Made by a program: the position numbers and the translations under genes. A DNA stretch of 33,712 bases from Chitinophaga pinensis (GTDB taxonomy: Bacteria > Bacteroidota > Bacteroidia > Chitinophagales > Chitinophagaceae): NCBI GenBank assembly GCA_945872085.1, contig CAMBYG010000014.1, positions 1-33,712 of the forward strand, written 5' to 3'. The notes under the pieces were generated by a model. That model was given only the letters and a program-made list of their open reading frames with translations, did not search any database and was not told the origin of the DNA. Shown piece after piece: positions 32,888 through 33,712 of this stretch. How positions within the stretch are numbered: the first letter of the stretch is position 1; each line of letters starts with the position of its first letter.

Positions 32888-33712
32888 TTATTGAACATCA
32901 AGAGATGGATATCTTATTTGTAATTGGGTTGTTGTAAAATAATAGGAAGCGATTCCTGTAAAAGATTTAGGTGTAGTAGGTACGCTTTGCGATGCAAAAC
33001 TTGCTGCCGTAGCAGTATAAAGTATCATAGTACCAGAAGCATCGGTAAAGGTTTTGCTTCCGCTATAAGTGCCACCACCTGTTATCGATGCATTAACCAC
33101 TTGCACTAAGGTGCCTTCATAATTAGCAAAATTAGCATTTAATTGAGCAATGGTTAGTAATTTAGGAATTATGGTACCCGTGCCTACTTTTGTTACTGAA
33201 CTTAAAGCAGCACCTTTTATTTCAATAGTGCCTCTGTAGTTTATTAAAGAATCGCTTGTAATATCAACGATTACAGAATCGCCGGGCTTATATGGAACCA
33301 CTACTGTAGAGCCAAAATAAATGGTAATACCTTTATTGCCATCTTGAATAACCATATTACCTTTTGATAAATTACCACTATCTGCACTAGAAATCACTAC
33401 ACCTTTAATTTTATACTCTCCTAATTTGATGCCAATTCCTAATTTTCGGATACTGTCAATGCTAACTAATGGAATGACGCCCGTGCTTCCATTGCAGCGC
33501 AATCCAGCAAATTTAACATCCGTAGTATCGCGAATTACTAACTGAGCTGAGTTATTATACAAGGTGAAAATACCCGTAATTTTTCCTTTGCCCAATGGTG
33601 TTAACAAGGGTTGAAAATTGGCATAGCCACTAGAGCGTAATTGTATGGTTTTTGTAGAGCTGCATTCTTCTACATATCTACTCGTTCCACTTGCTATAGC
33701 CGCGGGGTCTGC
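32888..33712 (-). CDS. DUF5689 domain protein, 5' end outside window
   Basis: 274 residues are visible and the frame is open to the right edge, so the start lies beyond the window; a TTG at 33607 is only internal. The sequence (RYVEECSSTKTIQLRSSGYANFQPLLTPLGKG, then IPLVSIDSIRKLGIGIKLGEYKIKGVVISS and GNMVIQDGNKGITIYF) fits the DUF5689 beta domain common in surface proteins of Bacteroidota. A repeat-like C-terminal part (IIPKLLTIAQLNANFANYEGTLVQVVNA) resembles an OB-type fold. It ends in RYPSLDVQ without a T9SS sorting domain. The T9SS substrate gene follows after 30 bases and the two are likely cotranscribed. Confidence 0.82.
   Translation of the reverse strand, partial: ADPAAIASGTSRYVEECSSTKTIQLRSSGYANFQPLLTPLGKGKITGIFTLYNNSAQLVIRDTTDVKFAGLRCNGSTGVIPLVSIDSIRKLGIGIKLGEYKIKGVVISSADSGNLSKGNMVIQDGNKGITIYFGSTVVVPYKPGDSVIVDITSDSLINYRGTIEIKGAALSSVTKVGTGTIIPKLLTIAQLNANFANYEGTLVQVVNASITGGGTYSGSKTFTDASGTMILYTATAASFASQSVPTTPKSFTGIASYYFTTTQLQIRYPSLDVQ

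Noticed and set aside
33605-33607. TTG as the start of the DUF5689 gene
   Set aside because: The frame stays open to the window edge with family-like sequence upstream, so the true start lies outside.

Overview
The window is a piece of a Bacteroidota chromosome, most like the Chitinophagaceae or relatives; genus cannot be set from this sequence. Grounds: AT-rich DNA, repeated -7 promoter elements of the form TAnnTTTG, little sign of Shine-Dalgarno sites, PorT, GldF/GldG, a type IX secretion (T9SS) C-terminal sorting domain, DUF5689, DUF1599/DoxX and a GH3 enzyme. I see no insertion sequence, integrase, prophage, CRISPR array or rRNA. No gene-free stretch exceeds 300 bases.

Layout. 1-1567: 3'-truncated ABC-F ATPase (minus). 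1656-4589: translation/transcription block with a canonical promoter, tRNA-Thr(UGU), tRNA-Tyr, tRNA-Gly, tRNA-Thr(GGU), tuf, a hairpin terminator, tRNA-Trp, secE, nusG and a strong terminator. The usual continuation into rplKAJL-rpoBC is absent. 4607-9088: porT and ubiE/menG (minus), engB (plus), GH3-family enzyme and lptB (minus). 9228-12055: metF (plus), then a minus-strand pair, M23 peptidase followed by a class D beta-lactamase-like lipoprotein. 12198-15709: gldF, gldG and a DUF4340 protein (plus), meeting a VWA membrane protein (minus, 15714-17693). 17802-19585: GNAT-like protein plus small outer-membrane barrel. 19589-23229: folP (minus), divergent from DUF1599, DoxX/MauE-like and a lone DppB-type permease. 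23330-27106: a large SNF2 helicase with two SWIM zinc fingers. 27144-30654: SurA-like chaperone and TPR protein (minus), pfkA (plus). 30716-33712: two minus-strand secreted proteins, one with a T9SS sorting domain, the other DUF5689 and running off the window.

How it fits together. Most genes are housekeeping (translation, secretion, LPS export, menaquinone, folate, C1 metabolism, glycolysis). Much of the rest concerns the envelope: LptB, SurA-like chaperone, PorT, M23 peptidase, beta-lactamase-like protein, Gld transporter parts and T9SS cargo. Convergent gene pairs share short bidirectional hairpin terminators.

No clearly new multi-gene system is visible. The points most worth a second look are the M23/class D beta-lactamase pair, the folP product with altered catalytic loops, the double-SWIM SNF2 protein, the DoxX protein with a cysteine-less thioredoxin-like tail, the break after nusG, and the hairpins between the tRNA genes and in the tuf leader.
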